Shown here: piece after piece, positions 46,095 to 54,920 of the stretch
Numbering within the stretch: the first letter of the stretch is position 1
Layout: each line of letters opens with the position of its first letter
Source of the DNA: Idiomarina xiamenensis 10-D-4
Lineage (GTDB): Bacteria; Pseudomonadota; Gammaproteobacteria; Enterobacterales; Alteromonadaceae
Assembly: GCF_000299895.1 (NCBI RefSeq)
Contig: NZ_AMRG01000017.1
Location: 1-57,911 of the forward strand
DNA length: 57,911 nucleotides
Direction: 5' to 3'
Position numbers and translations under genes: made by a program
Notes under the pieces: model-generated
What the model saw: the letters and a program-made list of their open reading frames with translations, nothing else
What the model was told of the DNA's origin: nothing
Database searches by the model: none

Positions 46095-46940
46095 CTAGTT
46101 CTGACAGCTAAAGCGGAAGCTGTTATCCAGATCCAGCGGCAAAATTAGGGTGCTGAATTGCAACGCCAGCGATTGTTGGCATAAGGCCGCGCGCGCCTCG
46201 CTATTATTCACGTAAGTTGCGCGGTACTCGGCATTTAACACCGGTTTACCTACGGCAATGAAGGGCTCTAGATAGTCGCACTCGTTGTATTCGAAGCACT
46301 GCTCGTTCACGGCAAAGTCAAACTCATCGACTAAATCAACAATTTGTTCCAAGTCGTTTTTTAGGCCGACAGCCAGGCCACGTTGGTGGGCTTCGCTGGC
46401 TAAAAAGCGATTGAATGCCAGTTGGTCGGCATAGCTTAAATTGAAACCAGAATTGTTGGTATAACCATCGACGTTATCGGGTTCAACGGCATCGCAGCCC
46501 TTTTCTGCCGCTAATGCAATGCGTTGACTCATGATGGCACGAACATTGTCGCTGGTAATATCCAGCCAACGTTCGTCTTCCCAACCAGCCAACGTCGAAC
46601 CCAATTCGGCCTCGCTAAACTGGCTCGCATCCGTGCGCCACTGTTCATAGGAACCCGCCGAAAAATAGCAAATGACGCGGCGCCCTTGTTGCTGCAACTC
46701 GGCAATTTGGCGGGCTGGCGTATCGAATAAATCAATATCGTAGATATCGACTTGATAGTCGCTGTCCAGCTCTCCTTTTAGTTGCCACTGCCAACTACTA
46801 CCAAGCTCAGGTTGGTATCGGCTGGGCGTTCCCGTGTCGCCGTTGTCGGCATCTGGCGTTGGCGCGGAATCGCCACTATCACTTCCGCAAGCGGTCAATA
46901 ACAGAACACTAAACGAGGCAATTAACAGCCAGTGACGCAT
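46095..46940 (-). CDS. GH114 endo-alpha-1,4-polygalactosaminidase-like lipoprotein
   Basis: A 281-residue lipoprotein with lipobox LLTAC (C18), a Ser/Asp/Gly/Thr-rich linker and a TIM-barrel of the GH114 family starting SSWQWQLKGELD. It continues with VDIYDIDLFDTP, VICYFSAGSYEQWR, GCDAVEPDNVDGY with the likely catalytic acid, and CFEYNECDYLEPF. The family cuts galactosaminogalactan-type polymers, including matrix polysaccharides of the Pel type. The ATG with AAGGA-type site upstream replaces a start 26 codons earlier. It is convergent with the vWA operon and divergent from the EF-hand gene. Confidence 0.88.
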   Translation of the reverse strand: MRHWLLIASFSVLLLTACGSDSGDSAPTPDADNGDTGTPSRYQPELGSSWQWQLKGELDSDYQVDIYDIDLFDTPARQIAELQQQGRRVICYFSAGSYEQWRTDASQFSEAELGSTLAGWEDERWLDITSDNVRAIMSQRIALAAEKGCDAVEPDNVDGYTNNSGFNLSYADQLAFNRFLASEAHQRGLAVGLKNDLEQIVDLVDEFDFAVNEQCFEYNECDYLEPFIAVGKPVLNAEYRATYVNNSEARAALCQQSLALQFSTLILPLDLDNSFRFSCQN

Positions 46941-47127
46941 CAGTTTGAATCCTTCCTTAGGGGCTGGCCAGTACCAGCGAATGGGCAAATCATAAAACCA
47001 TGTCGATGATAGCAGCAACTATTTTTAAGTAATCAATTTCGTCACTTACTCGTATAACCCATGAGCATTACCGTGCTAATTTGGCTATCATCGTTGATAG
47101 ACTGTTCAATCCTAAGCAAGGACACCT

Positions 47128-49251
47128 ATGAGTAGCGTTTCTCACCAATGGCGATTCTTTCGGGCTGGTGGCTTTGATCAAGTGTTGATCGAAACCGCAG
47201 CCGATTTGCAGCATTTACACGAACTCGACCCGAAATTATGGACGGTGCTGAACTGTCCTACCGAGGGCTTGGAGTTTGATAGCCGGACATTGTCGTTAAT
47301 GGACGACAATAACGACGGTTATGTGCGTGTGCCGGAGGTGCTGGCAAGCGTCAACTGGTGTCGCGAACGCTTAACCGATTTGCAGGTGATGTTTGCCGAA
47401 CCCGGTTTGCCGCTAGCTAACATAGCCACGCAGGATGAGTTAGGACAGAGCTTATTGGCGTCGGCGCAGCGTGTTTTACGCTATTTAGACAGCGAGCAGT
47501 GCGAGCGCTTACAGGTTAACGATTTTAGCGATATGACACGACTATATGCCGCTGAACACTTTAACGGTGACGGCGTGATTGTGGCTGCGTTAACCGATGA
47601 TGCGGCGTTGCAGACTTTGATCGGCGATATCGTCGGTTGCTTGGGCGGGCGCGCCGATCGTAGCGGTGAAATGGGTATTGATGCGGCGCAACTGGCCGAC
47701 TTTTTTACGCAAGCGCAAGCCATTGTCGACTGGCACGATGAAAGCCAGCAAGACGACCAGAACCTGATGCCATTGGCCGAGAAAACTGCCGCTGCGGCTG
47801 CGGCCTTGAGCCAAGTTGAGGCAAAAATTGACGATTATTTTGTACGCTGTGGCCTAGCTGCCTATGACCCCCGGGCGGCGGAATCGCTAAACCCCGATGC
47901 CAGTGTCTATAGTGACATGCGCACGCGCGCTATCGCTCGTGGTGAGGAAGCGCTGGCCGCGTTGCCGATAGCGGCTGTCAACGAGCAGCCCGAGTTGCCG
48001 CTGCAAGCGGGTATTAACCCGGCTTGGGCTGGTGCCATGTCGAGCTTTGTTGAGCAAGCGGTGATGTCGTTGTTGGATGACATAAAACCCAGTGACGCGC
48101 TCACGTTGAGCCAATGGCAAACCGTCAAGGCTCGATTAAAGCCGTATCAAGAATGGTTGGCGCGGCGCCCTGATAGCCCATTACACGACTTAGGTGTTGC
48201 CCGTTTGCGCGATATTTTACAGGCGCAACAGCAGCCCGCTTTACAAGCGCTGATCGAGCGTGACCTAGCGATCACACAATTTGCCGATGACGTACAGGCA
48301 TTAGAAAAACTGACTCGTTTGCAACGCGATTTAGTTAAATTACTGCGTAACTTTGTCTCACTCAGTGACTTTTATCTGGATCGCGAGGAAGCCATTTTTC
48401 AAGCCGGTACCTTATATATCGATCAGCGCAGTTGTGAACTGGTGTTGCGCGTGGATAACTTAAAACAACACCAGCTGATGTCGCCATACAGTGGTTGCTA
48501 TTTGCTCTATTGCCAATGTTCAAGGCAGGGTGAAAAGCCGCTGCAGATCGTAGCCGCACTTACCGGTGGAGACGTCGATTATTCCATGATGCCGGGTCGT
48601 AATGGCGTGTTTTATGACCGCAAAGGACGCGACTGGCATGCGACCGTGACCAAAGTGGTGGCGCAGCCGATCAGTGTACGCCAAGCGTTCTGGACGCCTT
48701 ACCGGCGAGTCGCCACCTTTGTCGAGACGCAAATGAATAAAATGGCTGCCGAACGCGACAAAGACGTGGCTAAACAAACCAGTAATCAGGTTAGCACTGC
48801 CACCACCGCCAGCAAAACCGACAGCGGCAACAGCCAATTTGATATCGCTAAATTCGCCGGGATATTCGCCGCTATTGGTTTGGCGATTGGCGCCATTGGT
48901 AGCACACTGGCAGCCATCGCCGCGGGCTTCTTTGCGCTCAATTGGTGGCAAACACCGTTAGCGATAGCGGGCGTGTTACTGTTGATTTCGGGACCGTCGA
49001 TGGTGATGGCTTGGTTGACCCTGCGGCGCCGAAACTTAGGGCCGTTGTTAGACGCCAATGGCTGGGCTATTAACACCCGCGCCTTGATTAATTCACGCTT
49101 TGGTGCGGCCTTAACCGGCTTAGCACGTTTGCCGCACGGCGCCAAACGTCGCCTGCGCGACCCTTATGCTAATAAGCACCGGGTCTGGTGGTTGTTGGGT
49201 CTGTTATTATTGTCATTACTGTATACCTTGCATGTTTATAGCGTGTATTAA
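47128..49251 (+). CDS. Large membrane protein with EF-hand calcium loop
   Basis: A 707-residue protein without signal peptide. Near the N-terminus the loop D59-D-N61-N-D63-G64-Y-V66-R-V-P-E70 fits the EF-hand rule at every position. A degenerate second loop lies at DRSGEMGIDAAQ. The middle is helical and soluble; the C-terminal part has hydrophobic segments near 578-600 and 605-635, and a last helix at the extreme end (about 685-705). I recognise it only as an EF-hand-containing family of unknown function. The bulk would face the cytoplasm, unusual for a calcium sensor in bacteria. It is monocistronic. Confidence 0.77.
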   Translation: MSSVSHQWRFFRAGGFDQVLIETAADLQHLHELDPKLWTVLNCPTEGLEFDSRTLSLMDDNNDGYVRVPEVLASVNWCRERLTDLQVMFAEPGLPLANIATQDELGQSLLASAQRVLRYLDSEQCERLQVNDFSDMTRLYAAEHFNGDGVIVAALTDDAALQTLIGDIVGCLGGRADRSGEMGIDAAQLADFFTQAQAIVDWHDESQQDDQNLMPLAEKTAAAAAALSQVEAKIDDYFVRCGLAAYDPRAAESLNPDASVYSDMRTRAIARGEEALAALPIAAVNEQPELPLQAGINPAWAGAMSSFVEQAVMSLLDDIKPSDALTLSQWQTVKARLKPYQEWLARRPDSPLHDLGVARLRDILQAQQQPALQALIERDLAITQFADDVQALEKLTRLQRDLVKLLRNFVSLSDFYLDREEAIFQAGTLYIDQRSCELVLRVDNLKQHQLMSPYSGCYLLYCQCSRQGEKPLQIVAALTGGDVDYSMMPGRNGVFYDRKGRDWHATVTKVVAQPISVRQAFWTPYRRVATFVETQMNKMAAERDKDVAKQTSNQVSTATTASKTDSGNSQFDIAKFAGIFAAIGLAIGAIGSTLAAIAAGFFALNWWQTPLAIAGVLLLISGPSMVMAWLTLRRRNLGPLLDANGWAINTRALINSRFGAALTGLARLPHGAKRRLRDPYANKHRVWWLLGLLLLSLLYTLHVYSVY

Positions 49252-49282
49252 TATTGCCACTTAGGTACATGCAGCTCTGGCA

Positions 49283-50626
49283 TCACTGGTTTTTTTTCGA
49301 TTTGTCGATATACATCGACTGATCAGCGGCCCTGAGTAAATCTTCTAAGGTGTCGCCGCTAGTTTGATATAACGCTGAGCCAATGCTTAATGATGGGTAA
49401 AGGCGAGCATCGTGCCAACGTAGCGCTGATTGACTGGCGTTAGCCTTGATCTTTGCTATGATCGAAGCGACCACTGCGGGTTGCTTTTTGTTGGGTAAAA
49501 TCACGAGAAATTCATCTCCACCAAGTCGGGTGACAATCGCTGACTTTGGTGTTGAACGAAGTAAAAGTTTACTCACAAATTGTAATAACTTATCGCCCGC
49601 GTCATGACCATAGTTATCGTTGACCTCTTTAAAGTCATTGAGATCTATTAATAATAGGCTAAAAGGTTTAACGGCTTTTCGACTGCTTAAGGTATCTTGC
49701 AAGACTTTCATGGCGTAACGACGATTAGGCAACTGCGTAAGTTCATCACGCATCGCATACTTATTCGCAAGTTGATATGCACGCCACAGGCTAAAGACCG
49801 AGAAGAATAGCAGCAAGGCAAACACAAAAATGATGGCTTTGACAAACAGCAGTGCTTGCTGCTGTTTGCTCGGTATGGCGATGTTGTAATGAATACCGAT
49901 TAACCATTCGCCGTTGGGAATACTAATCGGTAAGGTAAAATCGGCTTCTTCAAACGTTTGTTCTTGGCCATAAAATATGGCGCCGTTAGCACCGGCTCCA
50001 TCAACTCCTCGAATGGCAATCTGCGCCTGATTAATGTCCGCAAAACCCGCTAGTGCGAATAATAAGTCATAGTCAATAACGACACTGGCAGTTCCCCAAT
50101 AATTTTCATTGTTAGGATAATCGGTAAAAATCGGATAGCGCGCAATCAGGCCTGTACCACCTTGCACTAAGGGTAACGGCCCAGCAATAAAAACATCACC
50201 TTGCTGCCGAGCTTTTTGCACTGTCCGATACTGCTCTGGCACGTTACGAAAATCCAAGCCGATAGCTTTCTCATTACCCTCTATGGGGTAGTTGTGTGAA
50301 ATGACATCGTTAGGTGCAATACCTACATTGCGGACTTGATGGGCTTTGCTCAGCAAACGTTGTGCTATGCTTTGCCAATTGGCGATTGCGCGTTGTGGAT
50401 CAATGGTTAGTACCGTCGCTAAACTATCGGCAAGAAAAATATCACGGTAAAGATTTGCTTCAAGCCGAGATTTTGCTAATGAAATCTCCTGCCTTACCTG
50501 TTCTCGTAACTTATCTTCTTGCTCGGTTTGCAGCAATCGAACAACCGTATTAGTGGTTACCAATACCAGCACTAAGTAAATTGGTAAAATGCCACCAAAA
50601 ATGACGAGGTTTCTTTTTCTTAACAC
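49283..50626 (-). CDS. CHASE-domain diguanylate cyclase
   Basis: A 447-residue membrane cyclase: TM1 (about 7-27), a periplasmic CHASE-like sensor (about 60-245, with the DFRNVPEQYRTVQKAR block), TM2 (about 260-282) and a GGDEF domain (about 290-447). The active motif GGDEF is at 369-373 in RLGGDEFLVILP, so it should make c-di-GMP. The feedback site RxxD is absent (PKSA at that place), in contrast to the cyclase at 21021. The ligand is unknown; CHASE domains sense small extracellular molecules. Confidence 0.92.
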   Translation of the reverse strand: MLRKRNLVIFGGILPIYLVLVLVTTNTVVRLLQTEQEDKLREQVRQEISLAKSRLEANLYRDIFLADSLATVLTIDPQRAIANWQSIAQRLLSKAHQVRNVGIAPNDVISHNYPIEGNEKAIGLDFRNVPEQYRTVQKARQQGDVFIAGPLPLVQGGTGLIARYPIFTDYPNNENYWGTASVVIDYDLLFALAGFADINQAQIAIRGVDGAGANGAIFYGQEQTFEEADFTLPISIPNGEWLIGIHYNIAIPSKQQQALLFVKAIIFVFALLLFFSVFSLWRAYQLANKYAMRDELTQLPNRRYAMKVLQDTLSSRKAVKPFSLLLIDLNDFKEVNDNYGHDAGDKLLQFVSKLLLRSTPKSAIVTRLGGDEFLVILPNKKQPAVVASIIAKIKANASQSALRWHDARLYPSLSIGSALYQTSGDTLEDLLRAADQSMYIDKSKKNQ

Positions 50627-50786
50627 CTTATCCGCCTATGACTGATAATCATGCGTTTAAAACGGCGCAAAAAGCAGCATTATCATCAGATACTCAATTG
50701 CCTCACTTGCAGATCATTGTGTCAGTCTGGGTCGACTTTGCAAGTACCTGATTGTTAACGACGTGTACAGCGAAGCGGCTCACCTT

Positions 50787-51605
50787 TTAACGCGCGGGCT
50801 GAGTCGCATAAATGTCGCCGCGCGCCGACAGCACAAAGTGACAGTCCTCAAACAGGCTGAATAAAATCAGTGCAATTAAGTCGTTACCAGACAAATCGAG
50901 GTTTTCTTCGATAACCCGCTGTTGATAGTTAAATTGCATATGATGGATAGCGTGGCGCCGACCATTGGGTCGCACCAGCTCGCTACCGGCGGCAAACTCA
51001 ATGCTTAACTGGCGCTGACCAGCGCCTTTAAAGCGCGCGGCTTCGACCTCTTGCTTATACACCTGATGCAGCGTGTGGCTGTTGCCCGCGGCGTCGCGCA
51101 CGATAATATCGCTATCGGTAACCTCGCTATCTAGCGCGTCACGCTCGGGTATTTCAAAATGGTGTGGTTGACCATCAAGCTGTTCCATAAAAACAAAATC
51201 AGACAGCTCCGGAATGATCACCTGACGGTTAACGATACGTTCGGCTAAGTCGTCCAGCCAACCGAGTTGTAACGGTTGCCGCAGAGTGACGCACTTTACT
51301 TGACGTGCCATTTGCACTTGCAGCCACGCATCGCGGCTAATGCCTACGCTGGTGAGTAACACCAAACAACTCAGGTTGTCTGCCTTGACTCGCGCCGCCG
51401 CCTGCTCAATATCCGTCGCCTCAATACGGCGCTGCCAATCGGCAAAACTGACGACACCGCGTAACTCATCGCCCTGACTATTGCCGTGCCGAGTACACAG
51501 CTCGCCGTTGTTGCTGTTATCCAGCAAGGTGATGGCCGGGTGGCGGCTCAGTTGTTGTTTAAGAACAGCAAATAATGCCGATGTTGACTGGGGAACCGCT
51601 GTCAT
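50787..51605 (-). CDS. Cytoplasmic protein of unknown function
   Basis: I do not recognise this family. The 272-residue protein has no signal peptide or membrane helix. It starts MTAVPQSTSALFAVLKQQLS, after AAGGGA nine bases upstream; a frame 26 codons longer has no site. The first 130 residues look alpha/beta (LSCLVLLTSVG, VKCVTLRQPLQL), then a beta-rich region (HHFEIPE, SDIIVRDAAGNSH), and a C-terminal helix LDLSGNDLIALILFSLFE. It diverges from the di-haem peroxidase, sharing the intergenic region with the Fur-like box, so iron control of both is possible. Confidence 0.65.
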   Translation of the reverse strand: MTAVPQSTSALFAVLKQQLSRHPAITLLDNSNNGELCTRHGNSQGDELRGVVSFADWQRRIEATDIEQAAARVKADNLSCLVLLTSVGISRDAWLQVQMARQVKCVTLRQPLQLGWLDDLAERIVNRQVIIPELSDFVFMEQLDGQPHHFEIPERDALDSEVTDSDIIVRDAAGNSHTLHQVYKQEVEAARFKGAGQRQLSIEFAAGSELVRPNGRRHAIHHMQFNYQQRVIEENLDLSGNDLIALILFSLFEDCHFVLSARGDIYATQPAR

Positions 51606-51728
51606 CGTAATCAATCCCTTGGCGATAAATTGAGTGTTGTCACAATGCCAAATAACACTATAGAGATGATGGAAAAGCTGCAAGTTATACCAAACAACTT
51701 AACAATATCTTAGCAGGAACCTCTATTT

Positions 51729-51747
51729 GATAATGATTCTTAATTTC
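51729..51747. promoter_or_regulatory. Fur-box candidate before the di-haem peroxidase
   Basis: GATAATGATTCTTAATTTC agrees with the 19-base Fur consensus GATAATGATAATCATTATC at 14 of 19 positions, with the first nine exact. A further GATAATGAG half-site follows at 51770-51778. The box lies 64 bases before the peroxidase start and in the same gap as the divergent orphan gene. Confidence 0.5.
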
Positions 51748-51810
51748 AATAATATATTCGATAATGAGCACCTTTTACTAATTACCTCACTGTCATAGGC
51801 TAACAATCTC

Positions 51811-52890
51811 TTGCTTGCAAAGCTGTTACTCATCACCACGACCACGTTATTGAGCGAGGTCGGCCCATCGTCTGCGGAAACTGACGCAACCGCATTATTG
51901 TGGGAACATTATCTGCGACCACAAATTATGTGGCCGGCGTTACCTGACGATGCTATCGCTGATTTAGCTATGCTGCCCGCTGTGCCCGCAGTCGATACCG
52001 ATGTGCTGGCGTTAGGAACCCGACTGTTTCACGACCCACAATTGTCGTCGACTGGCGATGTTAGTTGTGCGTCATGCCACCAAGCCGCGCATGCGTTTGC
52101 AGATCCGCAAGAGGTTTCTAGCGGCAGCCAAGGTGCGATGGGAAAACGCAACGCGCCGGCGTTAGTCAATACGCGATTATGGCGACATTTTTTTTGGGAT
52201 GGACGTAGCCCAGATTTAGTACATCAAGCAGCGATACCATTGGCCGATCCGGTGGAAATGGCGAACAGCACCGACGCGGTGGTAAATTACGTGGGCAATG
52301 CCGAATCATATCGCCAGTTATGGCGGTCGGCTTATGCTGACCAAGCTGTCGAATGGCGGTTAATCGCTGCAGCGATCGCCGAATTTGAGCAACAGCTACA
52401 GTCACCACCTAATCGGCTTGACCAATTTCTGCTCGCTATCAAGCAACAACAATGGCAACAAGCTAAAGCAAGCCTGACGGATCAAGAGCTGATGGGGCTA
52501 GATATTTTTCGTGGCAAGGCGGGTTGCATCAAATGCCACAATGGTCCGTTACTATCGGACCAGCAGTTTCATAACACCGGGCTACACTATTATGGTCGGT
52601 TTTATGAAGATTTGGGGCGCTTTGAGGTTACCGCTAATGCGCACGATATGGGTAAATTCAGAACTCCAAGTTTACGGCAATTGCGAGATACTGCACCCTA
52701 CATGCACAACGGTTTATTCCCGCATTTGGGCGGTATTGTGAACATGTACAGTCATGGCGGTGCCAGACCACAGCCACGAGAGCCGTTACCGACTCCAATA
52801 TATTACCCGCAAACCAGCGACTTGCTGGTGCCGTTTCGACTCAGTGAAGAGGAGCGGCGGGCGTTACTGGCGTTTTTGCAAATGCTGTAG
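51811..52890 (+). CDS. Di-haem cytochrome c peroxidase (CcpA/MauG family)
   Basis: The 359-residue protein has a probable signal peptide (1-22, ending PSSA) and two c-type haem motifs, C86-A-S-C-H90 and C239-I-K-C-H243, in the usual spacing. Family blocks are LGTRLFHDPQLSSTGDVSC, KRNAPALVNT, FFWDGR, KAGCIKCHNGPL, FRTPSLRQLRDTAPYMHNG and LLAFLQ at the end. It reduces peroxide or oxidises a partner in the periplasm. No ATG is available: an in-frame stop lies 15 bases upstream of TTG 51811, and the next Met is at residue 40, after the signal. A Fur-like box suggests induction by iron shortage. Confidence 0.9.
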   Translation: MLAKLLLITTTTLLSEVGPSSAETDATALLWEHYLRPQIMWPALPDDAIADLAMLPAVPAVDTDVLALGTRLFHDPQLSSTGDVSCASCHQAAHAFADPQEVSSGSQGAMGKRNAPALVNTRLWRHFFWDGRSPDLVHQAAIPLADPVEMANSTDAVVNYVGNAESYRQLWRSAYADQAVEWRLIAAAIAEFEQQLQSPPNRLDQFLLAIKQQQWQQAKASLTDQELMGLDIFRGKAGCIKCHNGPLLSDQQFHNTGLHYYGRFYEDLGRFEVTANAHDMGKFRTPSLRQLRDTAPYMHNGLFPHLGGIVNMYSHGGARPQPREPLPTPIYYPQTSDLLVPFRLSEEERRALLAFLQML

Positions 52891-52931
52891 CGTGAGGGTA
52901 CAAGCTTTTTACAACGGATCGGCGTTTAACC

Positions 52932-54074
52932 TCAGCACAGTACACGAAAGGTGACTAATAGCCTGCCATTGTCGTCATAATAATGTACCTCGCACTGTTG
53001 CAACTGCCAGCTATTGTCGGGTTGCTGATGGCTTGGCGGCAGTGGCTGGCCGGCGGCGGGTTTGGGGTAATAGCGTTGACTGCCGATAACGCCTAACTCG
53101 GTGGATTGCGAGCGCCGGTAAACCCGATCAAACGCCATTTTCGCGCAGGGTGATAGCTCCAGTGGCGACAAGTTAGGGGTTGCCAACACCGACCAATAGC
53201 TACCACCGATATGAGTTTTGCTGGCATCTAGACTAATTGTCAGCGATTGCTGTTCAGGACGGATGTTGAATACTACCCGAGATCCGTGCTGATGGTCTTC
53301 GGTCGCTAGCGTATCGGGTACGGGGTAATTAAAAATCACCGACCTCGCTACCCGCTCATTGTCCCAACTGACCGACACACCAACGCCAGCCTTGCTTACC
53401 TCAAGACCAAAACCGTTAAATGTTTTTTCGTCAAAGTTAGTCGACAGGCTCAAGTCTTCTTGTAAAAACGCCTCATTTACCGCCGTTCGCAGACGGTTAC
53501 GGAAGGCTCCCGACAAAGCTGCCGTCACCGCTTGGTACTCGCTGCTCTGCTGACAGCTAAACGGCGCTTGCGCTGTGCTTGTGACGCGGCGATTAGAACT
53601 CGCTTGTACTAACCAGTCCTGCTGTTGTTGCGCGCTAGTGAAGCTACGACCAACACGATTGGCTACGCGTTGCAGCGCCGCCCCTAGCGCTTGAGTATAA
53701 GCCACACCATTGCGTATTAGTTCCTCAGTGTTAGGCGTAAAGCCATGGTCTACCACCTGCAACTGCATCAATGGCGGATACATACCTTGCTGCGTGTGGC
53801 TTAAGCGGAACCCCCATAAGGTATGCGTGCGCTTATCCAGCACCGCCGCGTAATGCGGCTGACTATAGCAACGCTGATTATCAATGCTAATTGGCCGCCC
53901 CGGTTCACCGGACACACAACGAAACGTCGGCGCCGCCTGTTGTATTAACAACTGCCGAGCATCGTTGTAGCTACAGCCCGCGCAGGGAAACACCCAAACA
54001 TGCTCCGCATCTCCGCTTGCATGGACAAAAAGCGGTAGCAAACTTAGCAGTAATAAGCCCAAAAGCGATCGCAC
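52932..54074 (-). CDS. Secreted cysteine-containing protein of unknown function
   Basis: I cannot assign a family. This 380-residue protein has a signal peptide (1-19, ending VHAS), then VWVFPCAGCSYNDARQLL, a Cys-x-x-Cys pair near the mature N-terminus, and about ten cysteines in all including a final CEV-to-VLC pair at the C-terminus, so disulfides are likely. The first domain (about 20-190) includes LWGFRLSH and a helix EELIRNGVAYTQALGAALQRV; the second is beta-rich (STNFDEKTFNGFGLEVSKAG, VFNIRPEQQSLTISLD). It is convergent with the peroxidase gene and stands alone. Confidence 0.68.
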   Translation of the reverse strand: MRSLLGLLLLSLLPLFVHASGDAEHVWVFPCAGCSYNDARQLLIQQAAPTFRCVSGEPGRPISIDNQRCYSQPHYAAVLDKRTHTLWGFRLSHTQQGMYPPLMQLQVVDHGFTPNTEELIRNGVAYTQALGAALQRVANRVGRSFTSAQQQQDWLVQASSNRRVTSTAQAPFSCQQSSEYQAVTAALSGAFRNRLRTAVNEAFLQEDLSLSTNFDEKTFNGFGLEVSKAGVGVSVSWDNERVARSVIFNYPVPDTLATEDHQHGSRVVFNIRPEQQSLTISLDASKTHIGGSYWSVLATPNLSPLELSPCAKMAFDRVYRRSQSTELGVIGSQRYYPKPAAGQPLPPSHQQPDNSWQLQQCEVHYYDDNGRLLVTFRVLC

Positions 54075-54116
54075 GGTGTCCTTAGTGTCATTCCATCACG
54101 ACTAAAGCCTAGCGCA

Positions 54117-54269
54117 GATGAGCGCTGTCGGTGGAGTTTGTGACGAATCGAGCGAATGTGGGGATAAGGGGCTGGATGGTGGTTGCGCTAAACGCTACAT
54201 TTATACAATGACCTAGAGTCGGCGGCACTGCGTGGCGACAGAAATGAGACGGTTACTATTATTTTTTTT
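54117..54269. other. Intergenic stretch before the operator array
   Basis: The gap between the secreted orphan (ends at 54074) and the mobile-mystery pair runs to 54422. Its first part holds no reading frame I can support, no clear hairpin terminator, and turns sharply AT-rich after about 54255. The AT-rich part is the regulatory array listed next. Confidence 0.5.
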
Positions 54270-54384
54270 GTATTTAAAAGTAAATACAAAAAATAATTAA
54301 CGTATTCTTATTTAAATACTTTAAAAGATTTATGTATTTAATATTGAATACATAAAATTTGATTTTGTATCAATTTAAGGATAC
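54270..54384 (+). promoter_or_regulatory. Four evenly spaced operator palindromes upstream of mmpA
   Basis: The same palindrome GTATY-N8-RATAC occurs four times: 54270-54287, 54302-54319, 54334-54351 and 54367-54384. The first three are GTATT/AATAC, the last GTATC/GATAC, and copies 1, 3 and 4 extend to TGTAT/ATACA. Starts are 32, 32 and 33 bases apart, about three helical turns, so bound dimers would sit on one face of the DNA. This is the layout of HipB-type antitoxin operators (TATCC-N8-GGATA). The HTH protein encoded 39 bases downstream is the obvious binder. Confidence 0.8.
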
Positions 54385-54422
54385 ATTTTATCGGGTAAGC
54401 ATCCAGATAAGTGAGCGCAATC

Positions 54423-54917
54423 ATGTATTCTAACCGCACTAATTCCAAGCACATAGTCAAGCAAACCGTGATGCATCAGTATCGAAATATCGTCAATGCG
54501 ATGGCGGGAAAGTCTCTGCAAAAAAAACCAAAACAGGGCTGGATAAGAACCGTGCGAACGGCGCTAGGGATGTCAGGTGCGCAACTCGGTGAAAGAACGG
54601 GGTTAAGCCGCAACCGAATTTCGGTACTGGAGCGAAAAGAAGCCGACGGTGATATCACCTTGAACCAACTTAGGGATTTAGCCGAGCAGCTTAATTGTGA
54701 TCTGACCTATGCGTTAGTACCCAGAAAATCGGTTGAAGACATGATTGATGAGCAAGCAACAAGGATTGCCGTCGAAAGCTTAGAAAGCAACACTCAAAAT
54801 ATGTTCTTGGAGGCTCAAGCTCTCGATGAACAAGCAAAAAAGCGACTATTCGAGCAGCTCAAGCAGCAACTTATCGAAGCTGGAGGGCGTGCGCTGTGGA
54901 ACCATTCCAAGGTATAA
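54423..54917 (+). CDS. Mobile mystery protein A (Xre-family HTH, antitoxin-like)
   Basis: A 164-residue protein with an Xre helix-turn-helix (about 48-100: IRTVRTALGMSGAQLGERTG, LSRNRISVLERKEADGDITL, NQLRDLAEQLNCDLTYALVP) and a helical C-terminal tail. It matches mobile mystery protein A, which is always paired with a Fic protein. The start ATG has AAGTGAG nearby; a GTG four codons earlier is possible. It probably represses its own promoter through the four-site array and limits the Fic partner. The next gene begins three bases after its stop. Confidence 0.88.
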   Translation: MYSNRTNSKHIVKQTVMHQYRNIVNAMAGKSLQKKPKQGWIRTVRTALGMSGAQLGERTGLSRNRISVLERKEADGDITLNQLRDLAEQLNCDLTYALVPRKSVEDMIDEQATRIAVESLESNTQNMFLEAQALDEQAKKRLFEQLKQQLIEAGGRALWNHSKV

Positions 54918-54920
54918 CAT

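Noticed and set aside
47085-47100. CTATCA-TCGT-TGATAG palindrome upstream of the EF-hand gene.
   Set aside because: Six-base arms in an AT-rich gap with no matching second copy or adjacent regulator; too weak to call.
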